Source: Incurvaria masculella
Lineage: Eukaryota; Arthropoda; Insecta; Lepidoptera; Incurvariidae
Direction of reading: 5' to 3'
Length of the DNA: 64,000 nt
Assembly: GCA_946894095.1 (NCBI GenBank)
Contig: OX335652.1
Coordinates: forward strand, 5,417,001-5,481,000
This document shows positions 32,249-43,834 of this stretch, piece after piece; the first letter of the stretch is position 1; each line of letters starts with the position of its first letter. Below the pieces are notes generated by a model, which was given only the letters and a program-made list of their open reading frames with translations, was not told where the DNA came from and ran no database searches. Position numbers and translations under genes: made by a program.

Positions 32249-32536
32249 TTTTTAGGATTCCGTACCCAAAGGGTGAAAACGGAACCCTATTACTAAGCCT
32301 CCGCTGTCCGTCCGTCTGTCACAGGGCTGTTTCTCATGAACCGTAACAGATAGGAAGCTGATATTTTCACAGATTATGTATTTATTTTGCCGCTATAACA
32401 ACAAATAGGTAAATTTATAAAATAATAAAAATTAAAGGAGCCATACAAAAAACTGTTTTGGTTTTGCGGTAAATCTTGTACGATGGTACGGAACCCTTCG
32501 TTTTCGAGTCCGACTCGCACTTGGCCGGTTTTTTTA
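32249..32536 (-). mobile_element. MINE-2-like MITE, copy 5 (near full length)
   Basis: Both arms are present (ttccgtacccaaagggtg at the left; gtacgatggtacggaaccc then 'gactcgcacttggccggttt' at the right), with the gtcc run near 32306-32325 and the 'tttgccgctataacaac' core. T-rich at both ends. Confidence 0.88.
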
Positions 32537-32691
32537 GTTTGTTGGCGTTAAAATAAAAAAAACATTAAAACCTTTAACAAATAGGTTAATAATTAAATTA
32601 CTATTACTGCATACATTATTTCCAAACATCCAAATGTTTCCTTTTGACGACTTTATTGACTTAAAATATGACTTTTATAAAATCCCCTTTT

Positions 32692-32760
32692 CCTATTAGG
32701 TGGTAGGGTTAAGTCCATCCCGGTCGATACCATAGCATTGGATGAAAAGATGGAAATCAT
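32692..32760 (+). repeat. SINE body fragment
   Basis: 'taggtggtagggttaagtcc' and 'accatagcattggatgaaaa' from the centre of the common body. Confidence 0.6.
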
Positions 32761-32764
32761 TTCT

Positions 32765-33730
32765 ACCCATAGATACCTCCGGGGAATTGGCAGAATAAAT
32801 CATTGGGTAAAATTATAAACAAAATCTACTTAAATTTTATTTCGGTCATTAAAAATGAATCCGAGTCTTTTTATCTTGAGGCGGACCGGACTAGCATTTC
32901 CTAAATATTTTCGTTTGTTGCTCATTGTTTATGTTGAACGCTGAAAAAAAATGTCAGTCGTGACTGCCGCCTCTATCACAGAATGCCTCTACTGTGCTCT
33001 ATATTTGTTTCATACAAAAAATATGCAACAAAGATAACTTGATTCTTACTTACTAAATAATAAGAATACAGGTAAATCAAGGTATTCCCAAAAGGATAAG
33101 TTCGTAAGATGTGTATTTTTAGAGTTATTTGAACAAATATCACCGCAAAAACTGAGAGAATAACTAGCACAGAAACCACGTGCGTAGAGCCCAACGTCAG
33201 GGGCGGTACTAGTCGGCAGAGATCAGAAAACAAACGATAAAGGCGAGCTCTGTACACACTGTATTTGCGTTAGGGTCCATTATTGAATGCGCGTCAGAAT
33301 CGATTTTGCTGCTTGATGGCGAGCGCGAGGAAGCAAAATATTGTTTTCGATTTATAAAATCTATTTTTCGCCATTTCATAATTTTTTGACGGTTATTCAC
33401 TAGATAAATATGCAATCTTGTACTTTAAAAAAGAAAATTGTATAAATCATGAATAATTTCCAAGCGCTGGAACAAAAACCTAGTAAATGGGCGTCTGCAA
33501 ACTTATTTTTTTTTGAAGAGTATAAGCATCGCATTAAGCCCGTTTGACGGTCATACACTAGATAATAGTCCAAACTTTGATATTTAATTTTTTTTACTGG
33601 TATTTATTCTTAACCGGCTCTGAAATGACCATTGAAATAACACCAAAATATCGTAACGTTAGCGTCAACGGGCCTCTTAATTGTTTTTTAAAAGCATTTG
33701 TCGCCGCGCTGGGACGATCCTGCACTGGCA
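32765..33730. other. No gene seen
   Basis: Mixed AT-rich DNA. Positions 33180-33370 are less AT-rich and unique in this window, with no frame or repeat recognised. Confidence 0.45.
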
Positions 33731-33732
33731 CT

Positions 33733-33970
33733 ACTACACATTGCCATGGACGGAAAACACGGTCATTTTTTACTGCCGCTTCGACCATCTATCATTCAGT
33801 GCGATGGTACGTAACAACTCGGGTGGGATTAACCTTACAACCTAGTTAGTAAGAGAGGGGAGCAATTTTTTTACGTGGAATCCGTACCACAACCAGCCTT
33901 AACATCGAAAACGGCCACCCATCCAAACCCCGACCGCGTCCATAGGTCCTGGACGTAGATGCAATCCACA
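33733..33970 (-). mobile_element. 5S-headed SINE, head plus partial body
   Basis: The minus strand reads a 5S-like stretch (gacgcggtcggggtttggat, about 33906-33950), the junction 'gtggtacggattccacgtaa', then the body with 'ggtcgaagcggcagtaaaaa' and 'gaccgtgttttccgtccat'. The 3' end is missing at about 33733. Confidence 0.65.
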
Positions 33971-33994
33971 TATTAATCGAGTGAGTAGTTCGTA

Positions 33995-34390
33995 AGTTAT
34001 GAGCCTTTAATCGCACCAGTCACCCCTCTCGTGATTTAGAGTGATGTACTCTGCCAATTTCCACATTCAGGAGCAGTCCACTTATTGTTTTGTTATAAAT
34101 ATGTAACCCTCTCTTCTCACTCCTCTGGTAAGTTAGCGTGATGTTAAGTAACCCATACGGCTAGACTAAGATACATCCTCATCTAAATCGGGTAATTGGT
34201 TCTCATGTTATAAGAATTTCATACTACTGGTCACCTCTCTGGTAATTTAGCGTGATGGTTAGTAGACCTAAAATTGCGGATATAAATCGAGCTATACGTA
34301 GGTACAATTATGAAGCATCAATAATGGATGAACCATACAAATTGTCATCTGCTATATCACCCCCTTCATAGTGACATATAAATTGCATCG
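33995..34390. repeat. Degenerate tandem repeat, three to four units
   Basis: A 'cacctctctggtaatttagc' + gtgatg motif recurs at about 34021, 34118 and 34231, and weakly at 34356, each preceded by gttat. Spacing is uneven (97, 113 and 125 bases) and the units are well diverged. Confidence 0.4.
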
Positions 34391-34394
34391 TTGT

Positions 34395-34720
34395 AATCAG
34401 ATTTGTTCAACATTGTGTGAAGAAGCACCTTGCCGGCCAAACAGTGCTCAACGGATCATCATAACGCTGTCCCTCCGTCCCCTTTCTACAATTGCTCAAC
34501 GCAGAACAGGCAGGCAATGCCTGTTCTGCGTTGAAAAAATAAAAACCATCCGATCCTTTTGATCCTTTATTTATAGGGTCGGTAAACTATGGAATCGACT
34601 CCATACCGATATATTTCCCCCAAAGGCCCCCGGGGTCGTTGAAACATGGGGTGAAACAGCACCTGGCCGGCCGGCATGGGTTTCGTATTTCCCGTGAAAG
34701 TTCGAAATGCCGCGCTTGGC
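34395..34720 (-). repeat. Repeat G, copy 3, with 16-bp hairpin
   Basis: The minus strand shows 'catgccggccggccaggtgc', 'ctataaataaaggatc' and 'gtagaaaggggacggaggga', in the same order as 56547-56930. It contains a perfect hairpin, 34497-34512 against 34518-34533 (caacgcagaacaggca, loop ggcaa). Confidence 0.65.
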
Positions 34721-34879
34721 TTAGTACCTACTAATCTACCAAACAAAAAATAAGAAACCATTCAACTGAAACCGTAATATCTTAATAATTCGCGTTTAAA
34801 CAATCAACCTAAAAAGCCCAAACAAATGCGTGTAGCTAGGAACGGCTGTCGCTAAGTTAGCATACCGCGCGGGTTGGTA

Positions 34880-35455
34880 GAAAGAATACAAAGAATTTAC
34901 GTAAAAAATCTCATACTAATCCGTGTACCACACGACCACGGAGCGCCACTGCGCGTCTTGACTGAGGCGGCGCGCGGGCATCGCGGCGAGACGTTCGTCG
35001 CCAGCATTGCCGATCGCTCCCCAAATCACGGGAAATTCAAGGTAATTCGGGGAAAATGGTGGGGAATGCAAGCGTTGAGAAATTTGCGGGGAATTGGCCA
35101 ATCCGTGGGGAATTTAGTTTTTTGGCCTTTTTATTTACCTTTTTTTCTTTGCTCATTCGAAAAATATATCGAACATTAAAGCAATCGGGGCAACTTTGCA
35201 TTTCATCTTCTCCCGAAAGTTGTTCGGACGGCCGTCGACTGCACGACCTTTTTTTTGGTCATTCGAAATTTTCGATGAAAATTTGGTTCCTATTCCGGAT
35301 TGTTACGGAATTCCGGGAATCCTAAGAACGTTTTCGGGGAATTGGAGGAGTGGTTATCGGCAACGCTGGTCACCGTTTCGCGCGCTCGCGCTTCGGCTCG
35401 ATTCGGCAATACTCGGTCCACGTAGGGTGGCCACCGCCGTCACGGCCCTCGCCGC
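34880..35455. other. GC-richer block, no gene supported
   Basis: Several overlapping 61-101 codon frames exist on both strands but none shows a motif. Short g-rich strings (ggggaatt, gggaaa) recur (35026, 35055, 35087, 35105, 35334), suggesting old repetitive DNA. Confidence 0.35.
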
Positions 35456-35695
35456 GCTATGATTTCGTTTTCGCTCCGCGCCCTCTGACTATTTTTCTTT
35501 TTGTTCGGCTCCTAAGGGTCGTTACGTGATGTTCAATAGCTTAAAGCCTTCCTTGAGAATTAGGCTATCGAATGTAAAAATATGTTTTCAAACCTGACTG
35601 GTAGTTCCAGAGATTAGGGCGTTCAAACAAAAAACAAAAAAACAAACTCTTCAGCTTTATTATATTAGTATAGATTATTAGTATTAGTATAGATA
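35455..35695 (+). repeat. Ubiquitous lepidopteran repeat, 3' part, with C-run
   Basis: Aligns with 46545-46752: 'tttctttttgttcggctcct', 'tttcaaacctgactggtagt', 'tccagagattagggcgttca', and the terminus 'attatattagtatagatt'. A 14-C run follows at 35696-35709. Confidence 0.65.
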
Positions 35696-35714
35696 CCCCC
35701 CCCCCCCCCTATGT

Positions 35715-37400
35715 AGCGCCCTAACCTCAATGTTGGTGGCCGAATGCAGAAGCCAACGATGGGCCTGCCCTCAACTTCCGCAGTACTCAGGTCAAAATAC
35801 TCCGGCCTGTAGTTCGCGCTGCTAGCCCCATCTGATGAGTCCTTGATATAGGGACGGACACGAACAGGACGAAATTATAAGCGTCGCGTTTATGTCACTT
35901 GTGACGCAACCTTGAAGAGCTAAACAACTTTCTTAGACCTTACCTTAACGCTATTGCGACCCCCCCTTTAAAAATATATTTTATAAAAAAAACAATGGCA
36001 AACAACAACAAAAAAATAATAAGAAAACTTATTATATGTGCCTTACGCGTATCAAAAGCATTCAGTGTGACATAATTCAAGTAATAGAGAATGTAAAATC
36101 TGAATTACTCGACATGTTTGTTTGTTTTTTTTGTTAAATATTGACTAAGCGCAGGGAATACTAATAAATATATAAGTACATAGAAATATATTAAAATATA
36201 TATTATCAAATTCATATGGATAGAAATAATGAAACTCCTTTATCCGATGGAATAAGAAATGATAAATTGCGTTTAAGTGAGAGAATAATCTGATTTAAAA
36301 CTAGTAGGTCAGGTCACTGTTGAACCTCAAGAAGCAGTGAGTTCCTAAAACGTGCACTGTAAAAGATTTGAGTAGGAAACGGAAAGGAGGTAAGCAGCAA
36401 AACAGAGACTAGAAAATAATCGGTAGATCTTAACCGAAAGCCACGGAAAAATAGAAACTTAAAGCAATATTTCAGGTCCCTAAAAGCTTCAGGATTTAAT
36501 ACATTTATTTTAATTTTAAAACAACACTATTCACATAGAGAAAACAACGACAAGAAGAGATCCACAAACCATATTATATCTGAAAACTACATTTTTTAAT
36601 AATATGACCTTAAAAAGCCCTATTTCCTGACGAATACAGAATATATTGCAGACAAAGCAGTGAACCGGAATACATATTTAATATCAGGAACTATTTCCGA
36701 AGTAGAACTATAATCGTAGCGCCAATACATCAACGTTGGCTCCTGACTTGAACCGTTATATCGTTGATGTAAACTCTCATAAGAGTATTAGCTTGATCAT
36801 TGATTTTATTGTTAAAATTTGTAGTGGAATAGTTCATATTAATGATAAAAATAAATTTCAACAACACTGACAAAATGGATAACGAAATAACCTGAAATTA
36901 TCTATATTTATCAATTATTCTTAATTCTTAGAGCTATTTACGTATATCTACGAATTTACAAGCTGTATTCTAAGTCTAAAAATCTTACCAAAGGAAGCGA
37001 CCCAATCAACGAAATTTATCCGTTGGTTATGGAAAGTATGGCCTCCTTTTGTGTCTGTATTTCGTGCTAAGGAAATCGGAGGGCCAGCCCAGAAGAACAC
37101 ATACACAAATGTCAAAAGCGGTAATATTTCTGGTTTCGCCTAATGTTCTGCAGGTTAAGTTTTATATTCGTAGGTGTAGAACACAGCCCGTAAATACAGA
37201 CACATGAAAACGGTTGTTGTTTTTATAGCAAAAACAACAGGTTTCATTCCCACACAGGTTTTGGGTGGATAAAATGTTCATGCGTCCCTTGCACTCGCAG
37301 GTCGGAGCGATTTTTAGTGTCGTCTCTTTTTGCTACCATATGTAGACTGCGCAAAACTTCCTGCATATCGGCCCGTACCTTAAATAATAAAATGAATTTC
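35715..37400. other. No gene seen
   Basis: Mainly AT-rich unique sequence; only short chance ORFs. Confidence 0.5.
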
Positions 37401-37408
37401 TCGTATTT

Positions 37409-37767
37409 CTCGTAGCCTAGTGGTATCCTCGCGCCGTTCATGCACCACTCTCTTTCTCTTTCTGAGCTGAATAAGTGCACTTTGTCACGAATGCGAGCTT
37501 CTCCATGATTTGGAATTCATGTAAAACTGTAGGTACTACCACTACTACTAGGCGGTAGGGTTTAAGACCACCCGGGTTAGTACCATCGCATTGAATGAAA
37601 AGATGGTCGAAGCGGCAATGAAAAATTGTCCGTGTTTTCCATCCATTTCAATGTAGCCGTGCTCATATAGGGAAGGTCCTGGCATGGCACCCAATTCCTT
37701 CGCGAATGTGCTAATATTATAACAGTAGTTTTGTTCTTAGCCATCCAAGTCAGCTTCTATGGAAAAA
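37409..37767 (+). mobile_element. tRNA-headed SINE lacking most of box B
   Basis: Box A tagcctagtgg (37413-37423) is intact, but about 35 bases are missing after it, so the sequence runs directly into 'tatcctcgcgccgttcatgc', only the end of box B. The body is otherwise well preserved (ggtcgaagcggcaatgaaaa, 37607-37626). This copy probably could not be transcribed from its own promoter. Confidence 0.85.
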
Positions 37768-37769
37768 GG

Positions 37770-38860
37770 CGGACAGTCTCTGCGGTGGATACATCACTAG
37801 CCTTCTGACATTCCGTGCACGTGCCCAAGTAGTGACGTCGCGATTTTCGAGAGTTTGACGGCTGCATTCTTCTGATTTCCGATGGATGGACGAATCGTGA
37901 GGTTATTTACGATCCCGCCAGATGGGAATGCTAGATATGTACATATTTTGTATTAATATTGTCCTCTGAGCGTTGTTAAGGTCTATACAAAGTCTCTTTT
38001 AAACACTACATATATGTCGTTTTGGACTGACGTCGGATTGAAATATTTCCTGGATATTGAAAGAGTTTCACATACAAACTTTTTATATCATTTTCGATTT
38101 GTGGAATTCATAAATAAATTTGAATTCAGTTCCCTTATAATTTTTCAATACATGCTGTACCTAATTTAACTATTGTAAACGTTTGCTTGTAATCAATTCT
38201 TGGGTTTTTTATTCATACTACTTTTATAAAAAAAATACTAATTGAAATACTGTTTTTTTAAGTTTGTTAACCTGCAATAAGCATATCAATATCGTTATCA
38301 TTTTATAGAATAATATTGTAAGAAAACAAATTTTAATAAAGATGTACTTAAAAACAAAAACTCATTATAAGTTCACCTAGAATTTTTAAGCTTCATAACT
38401 GCTCATCCCCAAGCAGCTTAAATCTGCAACTTCAAATATTAAATCCCAAAAATTACAAATTGGCCTCGTAAAATATTTCATTGCTCAAAACCCGTGAGAG
38501 GATAATTTTATAGCTATTATACGAGCTATAACATTTTATGCCACAAAAATAGGTAAACACGGGCTCGTTTATAACGCTGCCAATACACGCGGAGAGCTGC
38601 GTTGCTGCCAGCAGCAGTTAAGTGATAAATTCGAGACATTGCGCCGCCCTCGACGGTCCGCCCCAACTATTACCACAGAATATTATTATTTGGTTTGGGT
38701 GTAGATGCGACACTTTGTAGGGGCTTATAGAAGATGAACATAACAATATGATTTTAGAATTTATTTGAAGATATGTCAAAACTGTTATCTTTCATTGGTT
38801 GAGCAAATACTAGTGTGAGAATGTTATATAAGCTTCAAGCAAGGCTAAAGAGACCTACAC
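37770..38860. other. No gene seen
   Basis: Includes a piece of the ubiquitous repeat (tgtcgttttggactgacgtc, 38013-38032). Positions 38490-38660 are unique and moderately GC-rich, with 'acgggctcgtttataacgct'; nothing further was recognised. Confidence 0.4.
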
Positions 38861-38867
38861 TTTAACA

Positions 38868-39014
38868 TGGCTTCCAACCCAACAGCTCGAATTTGTAACG
38901 AAATACACTTATCGAAGTAAGTAATAGAAAGAAAGTGATGCATGACCGGGGCGGGCTTTGTAACACGTAACCCATCGAAAGGAAAGTCCTCTAAACCCTA
39001 CATTACGAGCTGTA
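38868..39014 (-). repeat. tRNA-headed SINE, head fragment
   Basis: 'aatttgtaacgaaatacact', 'gaaagaaagtgatgcatgac' and 'ctacattacgagctg' give the spacer and head on the minus strand. Box B is decayed. Confidence 0.6.
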
Positions 39015-39107
39015 CATATAATTTTACCATAAAAAATACCTGAGGGGTTTATAGTGGGATTAAATATGAAGGAAAAAAAGAAATAAGTCAGGAAAAATAT
39101 ATTATTC

Positions 39108-39152
39108 TCCGGAAGCGTTTAACGCGGGCGGAGCCGCACGGACAGCTAGTAT
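39108..39152 (-). repeat. Ubiquitous lepidopteran repeat, head fragment
   Basis: 'acgcgggcggagccgcacgg' then 'acagctagta' is the inverted head of the family. Confidence 0.6.
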
Positions 39153-39154
39153 GT

Positions 39155-40955
39155 TCGTAACATTAGATAGTTGGATCAGTGCATTTATCCGCGAGTGTCC
39201 GCGCGCTATCCGCCAATGCTAATGACCGCAGCTAAGCGTTCGTAATACGATTACACACTCCTGGCAACTGTTAATCAATTCAGCATTACGTGCTCGCCTT
39301 ATCTACTGAGGCCACTCGCCTGCGGAGTCCTGCCGTCTTCCTGACTGTCCTGTCAACTGCATGCAAGTCATATGAATGATAACAAATTGCAGCTTCCAAA
39401 TATTCGGCTGTTCCGTCGATTTATGTATTTTTCCTTTAAATGCTTATGGACTTTCTCAATTCTTAGTTTTGGGTTCTCGTGTGAGTTATGTTTAAGGTTG
39501 GTTGGATTTTAGGTTTTACTTTTAGGTAAACTTGGGAATTTTAGGTTTAACTTCTATTGATTACTTGTTTCACAGATTTTTATGTACTAAAAGGTACCAT
39601 GGTACGTTGGTTAATAATTTATCATAGCTTTTCTCTTATTTATACAAGATATTCAGTACCTTGATAGATTTAACATATACATACATTACGCTTACTGAGT
39701 ACTCTGCAACTTTAACCGCTGATTTTGATTTATCATTAATATAATTTACTAGCAGAAAATTTATTTTTAATCTCTGTTTTATGCTTAGGCAAACAAATTA
39801 GCCATTTAATGATTTCATTGCGACATTTCCAACCGAATTTCAAAAAACTTCAAAAATTGTGTTTATCCACCTAAACTCCATTATATCCATCCTAATATCC
39901 ATTATAACCTTAAAACCATGAAAATTTGTTAAAAAATATAAAATGAATGAATGATCTTTTCCTATTTCAACACTTCGAAAGAAGATCGCTAAAATGAAAA
40001 TTATTCCGCATACAGATTTAATAAAATCTACATTTATGCTTTATAAGCCTTTTCATGCTCCGTTAACGGACTAATTCGATAATGAAATTATCAAAACATC
40101 GGCATCCCGATTTCCCTGGTGCCCCCTTAAAAGGTTCGCGGTCAGCGAGCACTCGTCCCCGGCACTGTGGGACATAGGAAATGTGGCGAATTTCCCCACA
40201 TGCGACCAGCGCGTAAAGGGAATCCACCCACTCGCCGACCGCGCGCCATGTGCAGGCAAATTTGTCTTTCAGTGGGTTCCGACGTAACGTAGCCAGTTCA
40301 CCCTTTTGGTAGCCTCCGAATATTAGAATATCGACATTGAACCTTCATTAAAAAACAAACGTTGACACGCAAGCAATAGAGTCGAAACTGGGACTGTAAC
40401 GGCGATTGAAATGATCTCTTTTGCTGGAAATTACAGTGGAGCGCTAAATTCGATGAATATGCTCGCTTGGCTGTAAGATTGCAATCGTTGCTCGTTGAAT
40501 AATCAACCTTGTCGTTTTACACTAAGGATGGGATTTAAATTATATTTTGGTCGAGACCGGCTGCAACGTTCGCGGCCTCTGAATATCACTCAACCCTTAG
40601 CGGGTAAACGGCCACACGGGTCCATAATGTGTTGACCCCTTGCCATTTGTTACATACAAAATTGGTTTTTAACATTTTGTTAAGTTCCTGAGAAAAGGGT
40701 CGCTGCTATTTTGTCGAGGAACGAAGGGATTCCAACAAATTAAACCAGTGATTTTATGAAGCTAGTTAATAAGCTTGACATCAATAAATTATAAGTTTTC
40801 GACACGGTTCGAAGCAAGGGTTTAAGTCGATGTTAGGTTTTAATTAATCTCTTCGGAAATCATTAGAAATTGTTCAATTCCGATCTAAGTATTTTTCGAA
40901 AAAAATTAATAATATGCTCAGTTTCAGTGTATTTTTGTGACCATTTAAATTTATA
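39155..40955. other. No gene supported
   Basis: 39155-39370 and 40100-40330 are less AT-rich and unique in the window. The latter has a 62-codon minus-strand ORF with no motif. They could be host regulatory DNA, but nothing in the sequence shows this. Confidence 0.35.
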
Positions 40956-40958
40956 TTG

Positions 40959-41115
40959 TTTAGGGTTCCGTACCCAAAGGGTGCCATCCAGCCGTCCGTC
41001 CGTCCGTCCGTCCGTGCGTCTGTACGTACATCCGTCTATCCGTCTGTCACAGGGCTCTATCTAATGAACCGTAAGATTATTTATTTTGCCGCTATAACAA
41101 CAAATTGGTAAAAAA
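40959..41115 (-). mobile_element. MINE-2-like MITE, copy 6 (truncated)
   Basis: Begins 'tttagggttccgtaccca', has an enlarged (gtcc)n tract (40991-41045), and stops after 'gccgctataacaacaaattg'; the other arm is missing. Confidence 0.82.
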
Positions 41116-41119
41116 CACT

Positions 41120-41580
41120 ATGTCGGTGTTAATCCTCAAGAAAATTAAAGGCTCTATTTACAGTGGAAGTTAACCATAAAATTAAATTTAAAAAGCCTAG
41201 GAGAACGTAACAAGATCAGATTGACAAAGTACTTCACACCTAGCATAGCGCACGTATTCTTAGAACATGTATATCTGTAGAGAACCCAAAACAAGTATGC
41301 TGTGGTCTAATCTTTGAAAAAATATAATATAACGCACACAAATATAATAGATCAATCAATCTTAAAATTAATGGGGAACGCAACGATTTTAATCAAAATT
41401 AACTGAGGGAGAGACATTGCATACATTAAGACATACGACGACCTTGATTAGGTAGAATATCTTTAAATTAATTTTAATAGGAGGTTAGAGGCCGTAATAA
41501 TACAGTTGATAGAGCAGTAAATAATGTTCAGATTTTTGGGAGATCGTAAATACACAATTGGGTACTGAAAATAAAATTTC
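41120..41580. other. No gene seen
   Basis: AT-rich, nothing recognised. Confidence 0.45.
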
Positions 41581-41582
41581 AC

Positions 41583-41745
41583 GCCACTAGCTGAAGTGCC
41601 TGGCGCTATTAGAATCAATATCTTGATAACAGCACCACTTAACTGGTCCAATTGTGCATAAAAATATCCAGGGACCCACCTACATATATATAAAAAAAAA
41701 TCATCAAAATCGGTCTAGCCGGAGGAGTGTCATTCACAATTGTGG
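41583..41745 (+). repeat. Ubiquitous lepidopteran repeat, decayed copy
   Basis: 'ccactagctgaagtgcctgg' at the head and 'catcaaaatcggtctagccg' (41702-41721) as internal box. Confidence 0.55.
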
Positions 41746-41749
41746 AAGA

Positions 41750-42685
41750 ATTATGTATGTACAGATTAGTCATATATTTCTTCAGAAACATGTGATTGTT
41801 TTTCTTTTAAATCCGAAATTGTTTTTCTTTTAAAGTGTGTTAAAAATATTTTTTTAGTTTCTTCTTATTTAAACTCGTAAATTTCTAAAATATTTTTAGT
41901 TAAGGCTGTTTTGACCAATACAACGTTTTGTGAGTACGGAATGCAAAAAGTATGGCACTTTAGCCCCGGTTTTATTATAAATGTGAAATATAGTCGTCGT
42001 AATTATGGCGAAAACATTTTTAGAATTTCAGATTCATACAACTTTCAAAACAAATTGTCTTTACACCGTTAGATGAACGGTGTAATATTTGTAATCGCTA
42101 AAAACCAAACCATTAAACCTAAAATACTGAACATTATTTTGCCAAAATCATTTGGGTATATATTTGTAATTAATTCGTGGCCAATAGTGCTAGACTTTTG
42201 TATATAAAACTTTGTATAGGTCGAAACCGCCTTAATTTGTTTTCTATTCATTAACCAAGAATATGTTCATCATAAGTGTTCTGTGATCTTGAATTCCTAG
42301 AAATATTCGCGCTTTCATTCCGTCCCAGTACGCAATTAGATTCGTATATGAATATTTAACCAAAGCAATCACTAACTATTATGTACGAGTATACCTGCCC
42401 CGGTATATACGCGTGTACAGGTACGAACGAGTATTCTCTGGGGTTACATGATTACAATGCGGTCTGAATTCTAGATTATCTGGAGTCCCCAAAATAGATA
42501 TGTAAATCTAGATTTATGTAGACAAGCTAACACATTGTGTTAGCAGTCTCAGTCAATGGGAATTAATATTTCTAGAAATTAAATTTCAATACAGAATCAT
42601 GCATACGTTCATAAGATAAATTTCGTTTGAGAAGTGTACAGAAAGTTTCAGTTGTGTGAAAAAATGTATTAACACTTTGAGTTGT
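41750..42685. other. No gene seen
   Basis: AT-rich unique sequence. Confidence 0.45.
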
Positions 42686-42688
42686 TGT

Positions 42689-43413
42689 AGTCTCTACACC
42701 AAACAACAAAATCAACAATATTGTTATTCATATTAAATCTGGAAAGAACTGTGGCCGTTGTTTCTAGATATAATAATAATGCTTTGAGATAAGATATGTA
42801 GAGTAAAAAAAAAGATTCCGACGAATTTACAACCTCTCTTTCTTTTTTTTGAAGTCGGTTAAAAAGTAAGAATAGTATTTGATTTAGGACCGATTATTAA
42901 ATTCTCAGATAGTAAATTTGCTTTTGCTAAAAGAGGGATAGGAACTACCAGTTGATTACATCTTCTATCACAATTATGTGACTGTAATTTTACTTGTAAA
43001 AATATGGACTTCCTGTAACGGATAGATAAGCAGAGAGATAAATAAAATTAGCGATTCAATAGTCTCTACACCAAACAACAAAATCAACAATATTGTTATT
43101 CATATTACATCTGGAAAGAACTGTGGCCGTTGTTTCTAGATATAATAATAATGCTTTGAGATAAGATATGTAGAGTAAAAAAAAAGATTCCGATGAATTT
43201 ACAACCTCTCTTTCTTTTTTTTGAAGTCGGTTAAAAAGTAAGAATAGTATTTGATTTAGGACCGATTATTAAATCCTCAGATAGTAAATTTGCTTTTGCT
43301 AAAAGAGGGATAGGAACTACCAGTTGATTACATCTTCTATCACAATTATGTGACTGTAATTTTACTTGTAAAAATATGGACTTCCTGTAACGGATAGATA
43401 AACAGAGGGATAC
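42689..43413. repeat. 372-bp tandem duplication, two copies
   Basis: Unit 1 is 42689-43060 and unit 2 begins at 43061, both starting 'agtctctacaccaaacaaca'. I saw only about five base differences over roughly 350 bases (for example gacgaat/gatgaat and aaattctc/aaatcctc), so the event is recent. Each unit contains 'ttgaagtcggttaaaaag', common in lepidopteran repeats. Unit 2 ends at a small hairpin, cagagggata/tatccctctg (43403-43431). Confidence 0.92.
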
Positions 43414-43599
43414 ATTTATTTATCCCTCTGCCTATTGCGATTTATCCAGCTGATTATCACTCTTTTGAAATATCTGTCCTAAGATTAATATGAGAAGGAA
43501 TGTTCTTCTGTCAAAGCATCAATATTTTTTCTAGAAATAAAGGCAGTAAATATGTAAAGAGGAACGCTAAGTTTTCTTTGTGGAGCCACTTTCATTGAG

Positions 43600-43830
43600 T
43601 TTTTATTTTAAAGCACTTATTTGCAGGGCGGCACATTAGTCGCTTTGCCGTCTGTGAGCCCGTGGACAAGGAGCCCGTTGTCAGCACAGAATTAAGGACA
43701 AGTTAGAAATGCCAATCCTCTCGCTTCACAACCGCGCGTTTGTTTCAGTGTCGCGTCGATCGCACGTCCATAACTAAATAATGGAATTTCGAGCGCACAA
43801 ACGTCGGGGATATTTTAACAAAATGGTCAT
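43600..43830 (+). other. GC-rich block behind a splice-acceptor-like site
   Basis: After a T-rich stretch and ...tttgcag (AG at 43625-43626) the composition changes sharply. A frame from 43629 reads RHISRFAVCEPVDKEPVVST, then ELRTS, and stops at TAG 43704-43706. It could be a short terminal exon or conserved non-coding DNA; I do not recognise the peptide. The following 100 bases remain GC-richer. Confidence 0.2.
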
Positions 43831-43834
43831 TTGT

